Made by a program: the position numbers and the translations under genes. The notes under the pieces were generated by a model. It searched no databases. It had not been told where the DNA came from and saw only the letters and a program-made list of their open reading frames with translations. Source: Lacticaseibacillus paracasei subsp. paracasei (lineage in GTDB: Bacteria > Bacillota > Bacilli > Lactobacillales > Lactobacillaceae). Taken from it: DNA of 64,000 nucleotides. The stretch is taken from positions 558,001 through 622,000 of the forward strand of contig NZ_AP012541.1 of assembly GCF_000829035.1 (NCBI RefSeq), in the 5' to 3' direction. Position 1 is the first letter of the stretch. Each line of letters opens with the position of its first letter. Positions 17,548-26,044 of this stretch are shown here, in pieces.

Positions 17548-19329
17548 ATGAAAGACTTGAAAAATGCAGGTAAATTTTATGCGCATTATCTGAAACCTTA
17601 TTGGATTGAGTTTTTGATCACGACGATTTTGGTTGGCATCTCGACCTGGGCAATTGTGGTCGCACCGACTTACATGGGACGAGCGATCGAAGAACTGGCA
17701 ACCTATGTTCAGCAGTGGATGAACCCAGCAACTAGGGCACAAGCAACATTTACGACATTTAACCATACCTTGGCGATTTTCGTCTTGCTTTACATCATTG
17801 ATGCCACTAGCATCCTTATCTCAAGCCTATTGTTGTCTAAAATCAGTGGCTACTCGACTGGTACCATGCGGGTCGGATTATTCCGAAAAATGCAACGGAT
17901 GAAAGTGAATTATTTCGACAGTCACAGTGACGGCGATATTTTATCGCGGTTTACAAGTGATCTGGATAATATTTTCAACGCCATGAATCAGGCGTTGATT
18001 GAAATCTTCTTAAGCGGTGCCCAGTTTATCGGGATTATCTGGATGATGTTCACCCAAAATGCGACGTTGGCCTGGATCACAATGGCATCAACACCCGTTG
18101 CAGTTGGGCTGTCGGCCTTCGTCATGCATCAAGCGAGTGTCTCAGTTGATCGCCAACAAGATGATATTGGCCGCCTAAACGGTTATATCAACGAGCAGAT
18201 TACAGGCCAAAAAATGTTGATCACTAATGGCTTGCAACAGGAAAGTGTCGCCGGTTTCCAGCCGTATAATGCGGCGGTGCGTAAGTCCAACCTGCGCGGC
18301 CAGATCTGGAGCGGTATTTTAAATCCATTGTTGATGGGCTTGTCATTGTTGAACACCGCGATTGTCATTTTTGCTGGTTCTTGGTTGGCACTGAATGGTT
18401 CTTTGAGTCAAGGCGCGGCGCTGGCCTTGGTAGTTGTGTTCGTCAATTATGCGCAGCAGTATTATCAGCCAATTGTCCAGTTGACCAGTCTATTCAACAT
18501 GATTCAGCTCGCCATCACTGGCGCCCGACGGATTACTGAAGTGCGGGAGCAACCTGATGAAGTGGATCCGCCAGAAGGGAAAACGCTTGACGGACTCAAG
18601 CATGAGTTACTGATCGACAATGTTCATTTTAGCTATATCCCTGGCAAAGAAATTTTGCATGGCGTGACCATCAAGGTGGATAAGGGCGAAATGGTTGCCT
18701 TGGTTGGCCCAACCGGTAGCGGTAAAACAACGGTTATGAATTTGCTGAATCGCTTCTATGATGTTGACTCAGGGGCGATTACATTTGACGGCGTCGACGT
18801 TCGCGAATTCAAGCTCGCCTCATTACGACAAAATGTCGGTATTGTCTTGCAAGACCCGCAACTCTTTTCCGGCACAATTCGCGATAATATTCGCTTCGGC
18901 GATCCCGATGCTGATCAAGCGCGGGTGGAAGCAGCGGCTAAACAGGCTAACATCCACGATTTCATTGTGAGCTTGCCAGAAGGCTACGATACCTTTGTTT
19001 CAGATGAACAAAGTGTTTTCTCGGCAGGACAAAAGCAGTTGATGTCGATTGCGCGAACTATTTTGACCAATCCGCGGTTGTTAATTCTCGATGAGGCGAC
19101 AAGTAATGTTGATACCGTTACGGAAGCCAAAATTCAAGCGGCAATGGATAACGTCATTCAAGGGCGAACGAGTTTTGTCATTGCCCATCGGTTAAAGACC
19201 ATTTTGAATGCCGACAAAATCGTTGTCTTGCGTGATGGCAACATCATTGAGGAAGGGAGTCATGAGCAATTACTCGCGCAAAATGGCTTCTATGCCGAGC
19301 TTTACCACAATCAAATGGTGTTTGAATAA
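17548..19329 (+). CDS. heterodimeric ABC exporter subunit, catalytic NBD
   Basis: Partner half-transporter of 593 aa with six transmembrane helices (about residues 1-330) and an ATP-binding domain: Walker A GPTGSGKTT, consensus Walker B LLILDEATSNVD with catalytic Glu, H-loop IAHR, but an altered signature FSAGQKQ. In the dimer the intact Walker B/H-loop here faces the intact signature of the first subunit, and this altered signature faces the degenerate site, as in LmrCD/BmrCD-type multidrug exporters. It is the second gene of a two-gene operon closed by a terminator. The substrate is unknown. Confidence 0.9.
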   Translation: MKDLKNAGKFYAHYLKPYWIEFLITTILVGISTWAIVVAPTYMGRAIEELATYVQQWMNPATRAQATFTTFNHTLAIFVLLYIIDATSILISSLLLSKISGYSTGTMRVGLFRKMQRMKVNYFDSHSDGDILSRFTSDLDNIFNAMNQALIEIFLSGAQFIGIIWMMFTQNATLAWITMASTPVAVGLSAFVMHQASVSVDRQQDDIGRLNGYINEQITGQKMLITNGLQQESVAGFQPYNAAVRKSNLRGQIWSGILNPLLMGLSLLNTAIVIFAGSWLALNGSLSQGAALALVVVFVNYAQQYYQPIVQLTSLFNMIQLAITGARRITEVREQPDEVDPPEGKTLDGLKHELLIDNVHFSYIPGKEILHGVTIKVDKGEMVALVGPTGSGKTTVMNLLNRFYDVDSGAITFDGVDVREFKLASLRQNVGIVLQDPQLFSGTIRDNIRFGDPDADQARVEAAAKQANIHDFIVSLPEGYDTFVSDEQSVFSAGQKQLMSIARTILTNPRLLILDEATSNVDTVTEAKIQAAMDNVIQGRTSFVIAHRLKTILNADKIVVLRDGNIIEEGSHEQLLAQNGFYAELYHNQMVFE

Positions 19330-19335
19330 CTTGTA

Positions 19336-19366
19336 AAAAGATTCCGAATAAAATCGGAGTCTTTTT
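19336..19366 (+). terminator. terminator of ABC exporter operon
   Basis: AAGATTCCGA pairs with TCGGAGTCTT around ATAAAA and is followed by a T-run. Confidence 0.8.
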
Positions 19367-19390
19367 TATTTTTATTCGTTTGTGAAACGG

Positions 19391-19419
19391 TTGCAATGGC
19401 TTCCTAGCCTCAATAATAT
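19391..19419 (+). promoter_or_regulatory. promoter of OFA transporter gene
   Basis: TTGCAA at 19391-19396 and TAATAT at 19414-19419 with a 17-base spacer. Confidence 0.6.
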
Positions 19420-19490
19420 ATGTTATCCTTTTTATATCAGAACGATGGGTAGGACGGTTCTGATAAATATTGGGATGATGGAGGTAACGA

Positions 19491-20735
19491 ATGAGTAAGC
19501 GTAGATATCTGGTCGCTATCGCCGGCATTTTGCTTCACCTGATGATTGGTTCCGTGTATGCATGGAGTGTTTTCACGGGACCGATTGCCAAACAAACCGG
19601 TTGGGCGTTGTCATCGGTGACAGTTGCGTTTAGTATCGCGATCTTCTTCTTGGGGATGAGCGCTGCCTTTATGGGTCGGCTGGTTGAGCGATTTGGTCCG
19701 CGACTGACAGGGACAGTTGCGGCGTTGCTATATGGCTCCGGCATTCTGTTGACAGGACTGGCGGTGCAACTTGAGTCTTTGCCGTTACTTTACATTGGGT
19801 ATGGTGTTGTTGGTGGTTTGGGATTAGGTGCGGGTTACGTGACCCCGGTTTCAACCATCATTGCTTGGTTTCCAGACAAGCGCGGGCTCGCAACCGGCAT
19901 GGCCATTATGGGCTTCGGTTTTGCTGCGATGCTGACCGGTCCGATTGCTCAGAACTTGATTGCTGGGATTGGACTGGTGCCAACGATGTATGTGCTCGGC
20001 ACCGCATATTTACTTATTATGCTCACAGCAGCGCAGGTTATCCGGAAGCCACGTCCGGGTGAGGTTCCGGCTGCTGATATTGCTAAAAGTGTCAGTTTGA
20101 CCGGTACTGCCATGACAGCCAATCAGGCAGTCAAAACGCGTTCATTCCGCTACCTGTGGCTGATGTTTTTCATCAACATTACCTGTGGGATCGGACTGGT
20201 TGCTGTTGCGTCACCGATGGCGCAACAGCAAACCGGCATGTCTGCGGCTACGGCAGCGATGATGGTCGGGGTCGTAGGTTTGTTTAACGGTTTTGGTCGA
20301 CTGGCTTGGGCAACACTCTCGGATCTGATTGGCCGTCCGCTGACGTACACACTGATTTTTACGGTGGATGTCGCTATGTTGGCTGGCATTCTGGTATTCA
20401 GCTCACCATTGCTCTTCGGGATCGCCTTATGCCTGATCATGTCCTGCTACGGTGCAGGGTTCTCTGTCATTCCAGCCTACCTTGGCGATGTTTTTGGTAC
20501 GAAACAGTTAGGCGCTATTCACGGCTATGTCTTGACGGCGTGGGCAGTTGCTGGAGTTGTTGGACCGACCCTGCTTAGCCTTAGCGATCAATACTTCCAC
20601 AGCTATACTTACAGTTTGATTTTCTTCGTTGCGCTTGAATTGGTTGCTTTTATTCTCTCGATTCGCATTCGCCGGCAGTTCAGCGTTGTGGCTCGTGATG
20701 AAAAGGTGACGGATTCACTCGAAAGGGAACATTGA
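19491..20735 (+). CDS. OFA-family MFS transporter
   Basis: Membrane protein of 414 aa with twelve helices and the major facilitator fold. The opening segment LHLMIGSVYAWSVFTGPIAKQTGW and the segment YVTPVSTIIAWFPDKRGLATGMAIMGFGFAA are typical of the oxalate/formate antiporter (OFA) family. The inter-repeat motif GRLAWATLSDLIGR supports MFS. Members with known roles exchange small carboxylates, but lactobacilli carry several whose substrates are unknown, so oxalate transport should not be assumed; no oxalate-degrading genes are nearby. Strong GGAGG site before the ATG. Single gene flanked by terminators. Confidence 0.85.
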   Translation: MSKRRYLVAIAGILLHLMIGSVYAWSVFTGPIAKQTGWALSSVTVAFSIAIFFLGMSAAFMGRLVERFGPRLTGTVAALLYGSGILLTGLAVQLESLPLLYIGYGVVGGLGLGAGYVTPVSTIIAWFPDKRGLATGMAIMGFGFAAMLTGPIAQNLIAGIGLVPTMYVLGTAYLLIMLTAAQVIRKPRPGEVPAADIAKSVSLTGTAMTANQAVKTRSFRYLWLMFFINITCGIGLVAVASPMAQQQTGMSAATAAMMVGVVGLFNGFGRLAWATLSDLIGRPLTYTLIFTVDVAMLAGILVFSSPLLFGIALCLIMSCYGAGFSVIPAYLGDVFGTKQLGAIHGYVLTAWAVAGVVGPTLLSLSDQYFHSYTYSLIFFVALELVAFILSIRIRRQFSVVARDEKVTDSLEREH

Positions 20736-20849
20736 TTGGCTAATACTGTGACAGCCTCGAAAAAGGCTGCTCGTGATCAACGAATGATTGGGGAAATTGA
20801 CGGTTGTATTGGTCTATAACAATGAAGTTTATAAATGAATAAGCTCTGG

Positions 20850-20880
20850 AAAAATCCATACAGATGTATGGATTTTTTTT
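20850..20880 (+). terminator. intrinsic terminator
   Basis: AAAATCCATAC pairs with GTATGGATTTT and is followed by TTTTT. It separates the OFA gene from the trehalose operon. Confidence 0.82.
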
Positions 20881-20955
20881 GCACGCTAAAATCCCGGTAT
20901 ATCAACATTAATGATTCATAACGCGAAGTATTTAAAAACGTTTAAACATTATTAG

Positions 20956-20985
20956 TTGACATACCTGTACGTACAGGTAAAATAA
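20956..20985 (+). promoter_or_regulatory. treR promoter with TreR operator
   Basis: A TTGACA -35 at 20956-20961 is followed by a perfect 16-bp palindrome ACCTGTACGTACAGGT (20963-20978) filling the spacer, then an A/T-rich -10 region. Its position between -35 and -10 and its symmetry fit an operator of the GntR-family repressor encoded next. Confidence 0.82.
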
Positions 20986-20995
20986 AGTTTGCAAG

Positions 20996-21009
20996 TGAAA
21001 GCGATTTCT
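20996..21009 (+). promoter_or_regulatory. cre-like site (CcpA)
   Basis: TGAAAGCGATTTCT matches the TGWAANCGNTNWCA consensus except at the last base. It lies between the treR promoter and its start codon, so carbon catabolite repression of the trehalose genes is likely. Confidence 0.55.
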
Positions 21010-21021
21010 GGAGGAGAAGGC

Positions 21022-21738
21022 ATGCGGAAGTATGATGTGATCTATCAGGATTTGAAAGATAAGATCGAGGCCGAAATTTATACGACTGGTTCATTATTGC
21101 CGAGCGAGAATACGCTGCAGGATATGTATCAGGCATCGCGCGACACGGTACGTAAAGCTTTGCGGCTGCTCAAAGATGATGGCTTCATTCAATCGCAGAA
21201 AGGCAGAGGATCAATCGTGATCAATCGCCAAGAATATGTCTTCCCGGTGTCAGGTGTCGTCAGTTATGCCGAATTGGCTAAGCAGCTTCACTTGCAGACA
21301 AGAACCGTGGTGTTGGCCAATCATTTTGCCGCACTTCCGGCCAAGTCCTTTAAAGATGTTGATCCGGATGTTGAAGTCAAGCAGATGCGTTTGCTGAAGC
21401 GAGTGCGTTACTTGGAAAAAGAGCCGGATATCATTGATATCGATTATTTGGATCCAAGAGTCGTGCCGCCGATTCCGGAGTCGGTGGCAAGGGATTCGTT
21501 GTATGCGTATCTCGAAGGACAAATTGGCTTGGAAATTGCTTATGCCACAAAAGAGATCACGGTTGAAACGGCAACTGAAGAAGATCGTCGTTATCTAAAT
21601 CTTCCTGAAGGTGCCATGGTTGTAGTTGTTCGCAGTTGCAGTAGTTTGGCAGACACTAGAAAATTTCAATACACAGAGTCACGGCACCGGGCAGATCGCT
21701 TCAAGTTCCACGACTTCGCCCGGCGCGCACGACCATAG
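21022..21738 (+). CDS. treR: trehalose operon repressor, GntR family
   Basis: Repressor of 238 aa. N-terminal winged helix-turn-helix (about residues 1-70, with LLPSENTLQDMYQASRDTVRKAL) and a C-terminal UTRA ligand-binding domain (about 85-235), which in TreR senses trehalose-6-phosphate. The ATG at 21022 follows GGAGGAG; an upstream start at 20989 has no site. It is the first gene before treA and treP and has its own palindromic operator, so it is probably autoregulated. The stop codon lies on the edge of a family A repeat, which may have shaped the C-terminus. Confidence 0.9.
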   Translation: MRKYDVIYQDLKDKIEAEIYTTGSLLPSENTLQDMYQASRDTVRKALRLLKDDGFIQSQKGRGSIVINRQEYVFPVSGVVSYAELAKQLHLQTRTVVLANHFAALPAKSFKDVDPDVEVKQMRLLKRVRYLEKEPDIIDIDYLDPRVVPPIPESVARDSLYAYLEGQIGLEIAYATKEITVETATEEDRRYLNLPEGAMVVVVRSCSSLADTRKFQYTESRHRADRFKFHDFARRARP

Positions 21739-21858
21739 AGCGTGAGCAGGCGCGTTTAGAAACCGGAATGTAAGCGGCCTTGAACGTGATGGCCTGGGTT
21801 TGGCTATTGCGTTCAAGGTCCTTACATGCAGGTTTCTGCGCCTGCGAACGCGTTTCAA
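21737..21858 (+). repeat. family A hairpin repeat, complete copy
   Basis: Starts AGAGCGTGAGCAGGCGCG directly at the treR stop codon. Central arm CCTTGAACGTGAT.GGCC pairs with GGC.ATTGCGTTCAAGG, outer arm AGAAACC with GGTTTCT and CAGGCGC with GCGCCTG. It sits in the operon between treR and treA and may modulate expression or RNA stability. Confidence 0.85.
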
Positions 21859-21963
21859 GCATAGCGTGATCTGATATGTTGAGACTCAAAATTTAAGTGG
21901 TTTTGAAAGCCTTTGTGTTTAGGTCTCAAGCTCAGCAAACGCTTTTCAGGAAAGGGAGTCACC

Positions 21964-23610
21964 ATGGGATTTCATAATAAAGTCATTTATCAGCTATACC
22001 CCAAGTCTTTTTATGACAGCAATGGCGATGGGGTTGGCGATCTGCGCGGCATTATCGACAAGATCGATTACCTCAAGTCATTACATGTCGACATGATTTG
22101 GTTTAATCCATTTTTTGTTTCACCGCAGTATGACAATGGTTATGACGTTGCAGATTATCGTCAAATTGATCCACGCTTTGGGACCATGGCCGATTTTGAC
22201 GAATTGGCCAAAAAACTTAAGGCGGCAGGTATCGACATCATGCTGGACATGGTGCTGAACCATACCAGCACAGAGCATGCTTGGTTTCAAAAGGCTTTAG
22301 CAGGTGACAAACATTATCAGGCATACTATTACATTCGACCACCAAAGCCGGATGGCAGTTTGCCAACAAATTGGGAAAGCAAGTTTGGCGGCCCAGCTTG
22401 GGCACCGTTTGGCGATACAGGCAATTATTATTTGCATTTATATGAACGACGCCAAGCAGATTTGAATTGGCACAATCCAGCGGTTCGACAAGAAGCTGCT
22501 GCCATTATCAATTTTTGGCGAGCAAAAGGTGTCCATGGTTTTCGGTTCGATGTTCTCAATGTTATTGGTAAAGCCGATAAGCTTGTTGATGCACCGCCAA
22601 GTGTGGCCAGCAAAACGTTGTATACCGATACACCGATTGTTCAGGACTATTTGAAGGAGCTGGCAGCAAACAGCTTCGGTCAAGATGATAATCGTGTGAC
22701 GGTTGGCGAAATGAGTTCCACCACAATTGCCAATTCGATTGCTTATACCAAACCGGACAACCATGAACTTTCAATGGTTTTTCAATTCCATCATCTTAAA
22801 ACAGACTACAAGAACGGTGAAAAGTGGAGCAAGGTGCCATATGATTTCAACGCCTTGCGCGATATTCTCCACACTTGGGGTCAGGGACTTGATCAAGGTG
22901 GTGGTTGGCAGGCACTGTTTTGGAACAACCACGATCAACCGCGGGCCATCAATCGATTTGGCGATGTCGGGCAATATCGGGTTAAAAGCGCGGAATTGCT
23001 GGCAGCGGCGATTCATTTGAGCCGCGGCACACCTTATATCTATATGGGCGAGGAGATTGGGATGACTGATCCTGATTACACCAGCATGGCAGATTATGTG
23101 GATGTGGAAGCTAAGAATGCTTATGCAGCACTGCTGGGAAAAGGCATGTCTGAAAAAGAAGCATTCGGCATTATTTTGGCGAAAGCCCGAGATAATAGCC
23201 GAACGCCAATGCAATGGGATGCCTCGGACCATGCAGGCTTTACCACTGGCACGCCTTGGTTGCGACCAACAAATCAAGCTGCAATTAATGTGCAGGCTGA
23301 GCTTGCACATGGTGAAATTTTTAAATTTTATCAGCAGCTGATCGCATTGCGTAAACAGTATCCAGTGATCAGTGACGGTAGCTACACGCCGTTTGGAACT
23401 GAAATTGATCGGTTGTATGCCTATATAAGAACATATGGCACACAACAATTGCTGGTGCTGAATAATTTCAGCGACAAGACAATGACCGTACCGCTACCCG
23501 AAAAGTTTCAAACTGCAAAAGTATTAATCACGAACGAAGCTACATTGACGCCAACCGCAACCATGACATTGCCGCCATACGCGACGATTGGGTTATTGCA
23601 GAAAGCGTGA
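21964..23610 (+). CDS. treA: trehalose-6-phosphate hydrolase (GH13)
   Basis: Cytosolic enzyme of 548 aa that splits trehalose-6-phosphate into glucose and glucose-6-phosphate. The alpha-amylase-type (GH13) catalytic residues are visible: nucleophile Asp in GFRFDVLNVIGK, acid/base Glu in VTVGEMSST, transition-state Asp in NNHDQPR. The N-terminus KVIYQLYPKSFYDSNGDGVGDLRGI and the length fit TreA/TreC; oligo-1,6-glucosidase is the nearest alternative, but treR and a PTS permease on either side decide it. The ATG at 21964 follows AAAGGGAG. Confidence 0.92.
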   Translation: MGFHNKVIYQLYPKSFYDSNGDGVGDLRGIIDKIDYLKSLHVDMIWFNPFFVSPQYDNGYDVADYRQIDPRFGTMADFDELAKKLKAAGIDIMLDMVLNHTSTEHAWFQKALAGDKHYQAYYYIRPPKPDGSLPTNWESKFGGPAWAPFGDTGNYYLHLYERRQADLNWHNPAVRQEAAAIINFWRAKGVHGFRFDVLNVIGKADKLVDAPPSVASKTLYTDTPIVQDYLKELAANSFGQDDNRVTVGEMSSTTIANSIAYTKPDNHELSMVFQFHHLKTDYKNGEKWSKVPYDFNALRDILHTWGQGLDQGGGWQALFWNNHDQPRAINRFGDVGQYRVKSAELLAAAIHLSRGTPYIYMGEEIGMTDPDYTSMADYVDVEAKNAYAALLGKGMSEKEAFGIILAKARDNSRTPMQWDASDHAGFTTGTPWLRPTNQAAINVQAELAHGEIFKFYQQLIALRKQYPVISDGSYTPFGTEIDRLYAYIRTYGTQQLLVLNNFSDKTMTVPLPEKFQTAKVLITNEATLTPTATMTLPPYATIGLLQKA

Positions 23611-23700
23611 TTTGGCTGGTTCGCTAGAAGAAGGCACTTAAGACAAAGCGCAGCTGGGTTTTCGTGCCAGCAAGCGTGTTGATAAAAGGGGGAACAAGAA

Positions 23701-25704
23701 ATGGCAGATACGAAAAAGTTGCAGCTCATGGCACCGGTCTCCGGCTTGGCCATGGCAATTACCGATGTTTCTGATCCGGTTTTTTCACAGAAAATGATGG
23801 GTGACGGTTTTGGCATCGATCCGACTGATGGTCAGATTGCCGCACCAGTTGACGGTCGGATTATGATGATCGCGGACACCAAACATGCGATTGGCATCAA
23901 AGCCGATAACGGCGCAGAATTATTGGTTCATTTGGGAATCGACACAGTCGAGCTTAAAGGCGCACCATTCGAAATTGATACGGCTATGGACGCCCGTGTC
24001 AAAGCAGGTGATCTCATCGGATCGATGGATTTGGATGCGATTAAGAAAGCTGGGAAAAAGACAACCGTCATTGTTGCGATTACCAACAGCAAAGAAGTCC
24101 TCGATCATCTCGACGTCAATGCTGGTGAAGTGAACCGCGGTGAAGAAGTTGCCGTGATGACGCCAAAGCCAATGGCCGCAACAGCCGCTGCTGCGCCAAA
24201 GAACGAAAGCAAATATGCCGCAACCGCTCGGCAGATTATTGCCGATGTTGGTGGTTCGCAGAATGTGAATAGCCTGATTCATTGCATTACGCGGTTACGT
24301 TTTTATCTGAAGGATGAACAGTTACCGGATGTTGACACCGTTAAGAATATTCCCGGCGTAATTGATGTTGCGCGTGCAAATGGCCAGTATCAGGTGGTCA
24401 TTGGGCAAGCGGTTACTGATGTGTATGATGAAGTGATTAAACAATTGGGACCCGGCTACTCAAATGCTGAAGGTACTGCGCAAGCAATCCAAGAAACCCA
24501 GCTGGAAGCTCAAGATACTAGCGGATGGGGCAGGGTTAAGCATGGACTACAAGCGTTGATTGGTACAATCACTGGGTCCATGATTCCAGTTATTGGACTG
24601 TTAGCGGCCAGTGGTATGCTAAAAGGTATTTTGAATATTTTGACCACTTGGGGCGGTTTATCAGTTAAAAACCCGACTTATGAGATTATTAATGCGATGG
24701 GAGATGCCACTTTCTACTTTCTTCCAGTTATCGTTGGATTCACAGCGGCACAGAAACTTGGGTCAGATCCGGTTATTGTCGGCATTATCGGGGCATTCCT
24801 GATTTATCCCTCGATTGCGCAAATTGCAACTACAGGTAAAGTTAGCGGCACTTTGCTGGGCATGGGTATCAACGCCAACTTCTTCGGATTACCAGTACAC
24901 ATTGCCAATTACACCTATTCCATTTTCCCAATGATTTTTGCTGCATGGATGGCAGCAAAGCTTGAGCCATGGATCAAGAGCTGGATGCCACTTGTACTTA
25001 GAATGATTTTCAGCCCTTTGGTTGAGATCTTTTTAGTCGGGATGACCGTTGTGCTTGTTGTTGGTCCGCTAATTACCGTGGCGTCAGGGGCGATTACGGC
25101 TGGCATTCAGGCTTTGCTGAGTTTGACACCAATGATTTCGGACGCCATTATTGCTGGTTTCTATCAAGTGCTAGTTATTTTCGGCCTGCATTGGGCGGTT
25201 ATTCCGATCATTACAGCACAATTATCCTCAGCACATCCTGAGTCTGTACTAAACGGAATTGTTTCCATTTCTATGATCGCGCAAGGTGCAGGTGCGTTGG
25301 CTGTTTGGGTGAAGACAAAACATAACCCGGCCCTCAAAGGGTTATCGCTTTCGGCATTTATTAGCGCTTGCTGTGGGATTACCGAACCTGCTATGTACGG
25401 GGTTAACTTGAAGTATGGTCGAGTCTTCATTTTTGCAAGCATTGGTGCAGCAATCGGCGGTCTCGTTAATGGACTTCTTGGGGTTAATATGTATGGCTTT
25501 ACTGGCAGTTTCTTAGGATTCCCTTCTTTTGCTGCTCCGGGTTGGGCAAACAATCCGAACAACCTATGGAATTTCTGGATTGCTTCCATTGTGACGCTTG
25601 TGGCTGCCTTCCTACTGGTTTACTTCTTTGGTTATAAAGATGCTGACGCCAATCAAGCAAAAACGGCGCCAAAGAAAAAGCGTTTAGGCAAAACAGTTGA
25701 ATAA
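23701..25704 (+). CDS. treP: trehalose PTS permease, IIA-IIB-IIC fusion
   Basis: Protein of 667 aa that takes up trehalose and phosphorylates it to trehalose-6-phosphate at the expense of phospho-HPr. Domain order is unusual: EIIA of the glucose family at the N-terminus (about residues 1-150, active His in LLVHLGIDTVEL), then EIIB (about 170-255, active Cys in SLIHCITRLRF), then EIIC (about 275-650) with about ten helices and the GITEPAMYGVN substrate-site motif. Most glucose-family PTS fusions place IIA last. It is the third gene of the treR-treA-treP unit, 90 bases after treA, and is followed by a terminator. Confidence 0.9.
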   Translation: MADTKKLQLMAPVSGLAMAITDVSDPVFSQKMMGDGFGIDPTDGQIAAPVDGRIMMIADTKHAIGIKADNGAELLVHLGIDTVELKGAPFEIDTAMDARVKAGDLIGSMDLDAIKKAGKKTTVIVAITNSKEVLDHLDVNAGEVNRGEEVAVMTPKPMAATAAAAPKNESKYAATARQIIADVGGSQNVNSLIHCITRLRFYLKDEQLPDVDTVKNIPGVIDVARANGQYQVVIGQAVTDVYDEVIKQLGPGYSNAEGTAQAIQETQLEAQDTSGWGRVKHGLQALIGTITGSMIPVIGLLAASGMLKGILNILTTWGGLSVKNPTYEIINAMGDATFYFLPVIVGFTAAQKLGSDPVIVGIIGAFLIYPSIAQIATTGKVSGTLLGMGINANFFGLPVHIANYTYSIFPMIFAAWMAAKLEPWIKSWMPLVLRMIFSPLVEIFLVGMTVVLVVGPLITVASGAITAGIQALLSLTPMISDAIIAGFYQVLVIFGLHWAVIPIITAQLSSAHPESVLNGIVSISMIAQGAGALAVWVKTKHNPALKGLSLSAFISACCGITEPAMYGVNLKYGRVFIFASIGAAIGGLVNGLLGVNMYGFTGSFLGFPSFAAPGWANNPNNLWNFWIASIVTLVAAFLLVYFFGYKDADANQAKTAPKKKRLGKTVE

Positions 25705-25761
25705 TGGCGTGTTCACCAACACTTACGGTTTCCATGTGTGCGTGAGCGGCAACAATTGATT

Positions 25762-25797
25762 AAAAAAGCACGATGTCAGCGGACATTGTGCTTTTTT
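25762..25797 (+). terminator. terminator of trehalose operon
   Basis: AAAGCACGATGTC pairs with GACATTGTGCTTT around AGCG and ends in TTTTTT. Confidence 0.85.
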
Positions 25798-26044
25798 CGA
25801 TTTCAAGGCATGCCGAAGAGCAAGGTGCTCGTATGACGATACATGGTACTAACGCTTAGTTAAAAATGAGCAAATCATGGCAATGGTGGATAAGCGCTTT
25901 TAATTAAGCGCGTTATTCAATTTTCCTGTTCTTGCTTTAAAAAGTGATCCTATTTGAATTAAATTGCTTGCAGTTGTTGTAAAAATAAGGCAAACTAAGA
26001 GGTGCTCTCATGAAAAGTTAATTTTAGATGAAGGAGGGGCCAAG
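25798..26044 (+). other. leader region of sstT
   Basis: No gene seen. It contains a small palindrome GCGCTTTTAATTAAGCGC around 25894-25911 with some resemblance to a cre site, and A/T-rich promoter-like stretches, none good enough to call. Confidence 0.35.

Noticed and set aside
22771..23448. Minus-strand frame of 225 codons within treA
   Set aside because: Antisense to a gene with intact GH13 catalytic residues; sequence is not protein-like.
25894..25911. cre site before sstT
   Set aside because: GCGCTTTTAATTAAGCGC is symmetric, but its outer bases do not fit the CcpA consensus; reported only as a palindrome in the leader.
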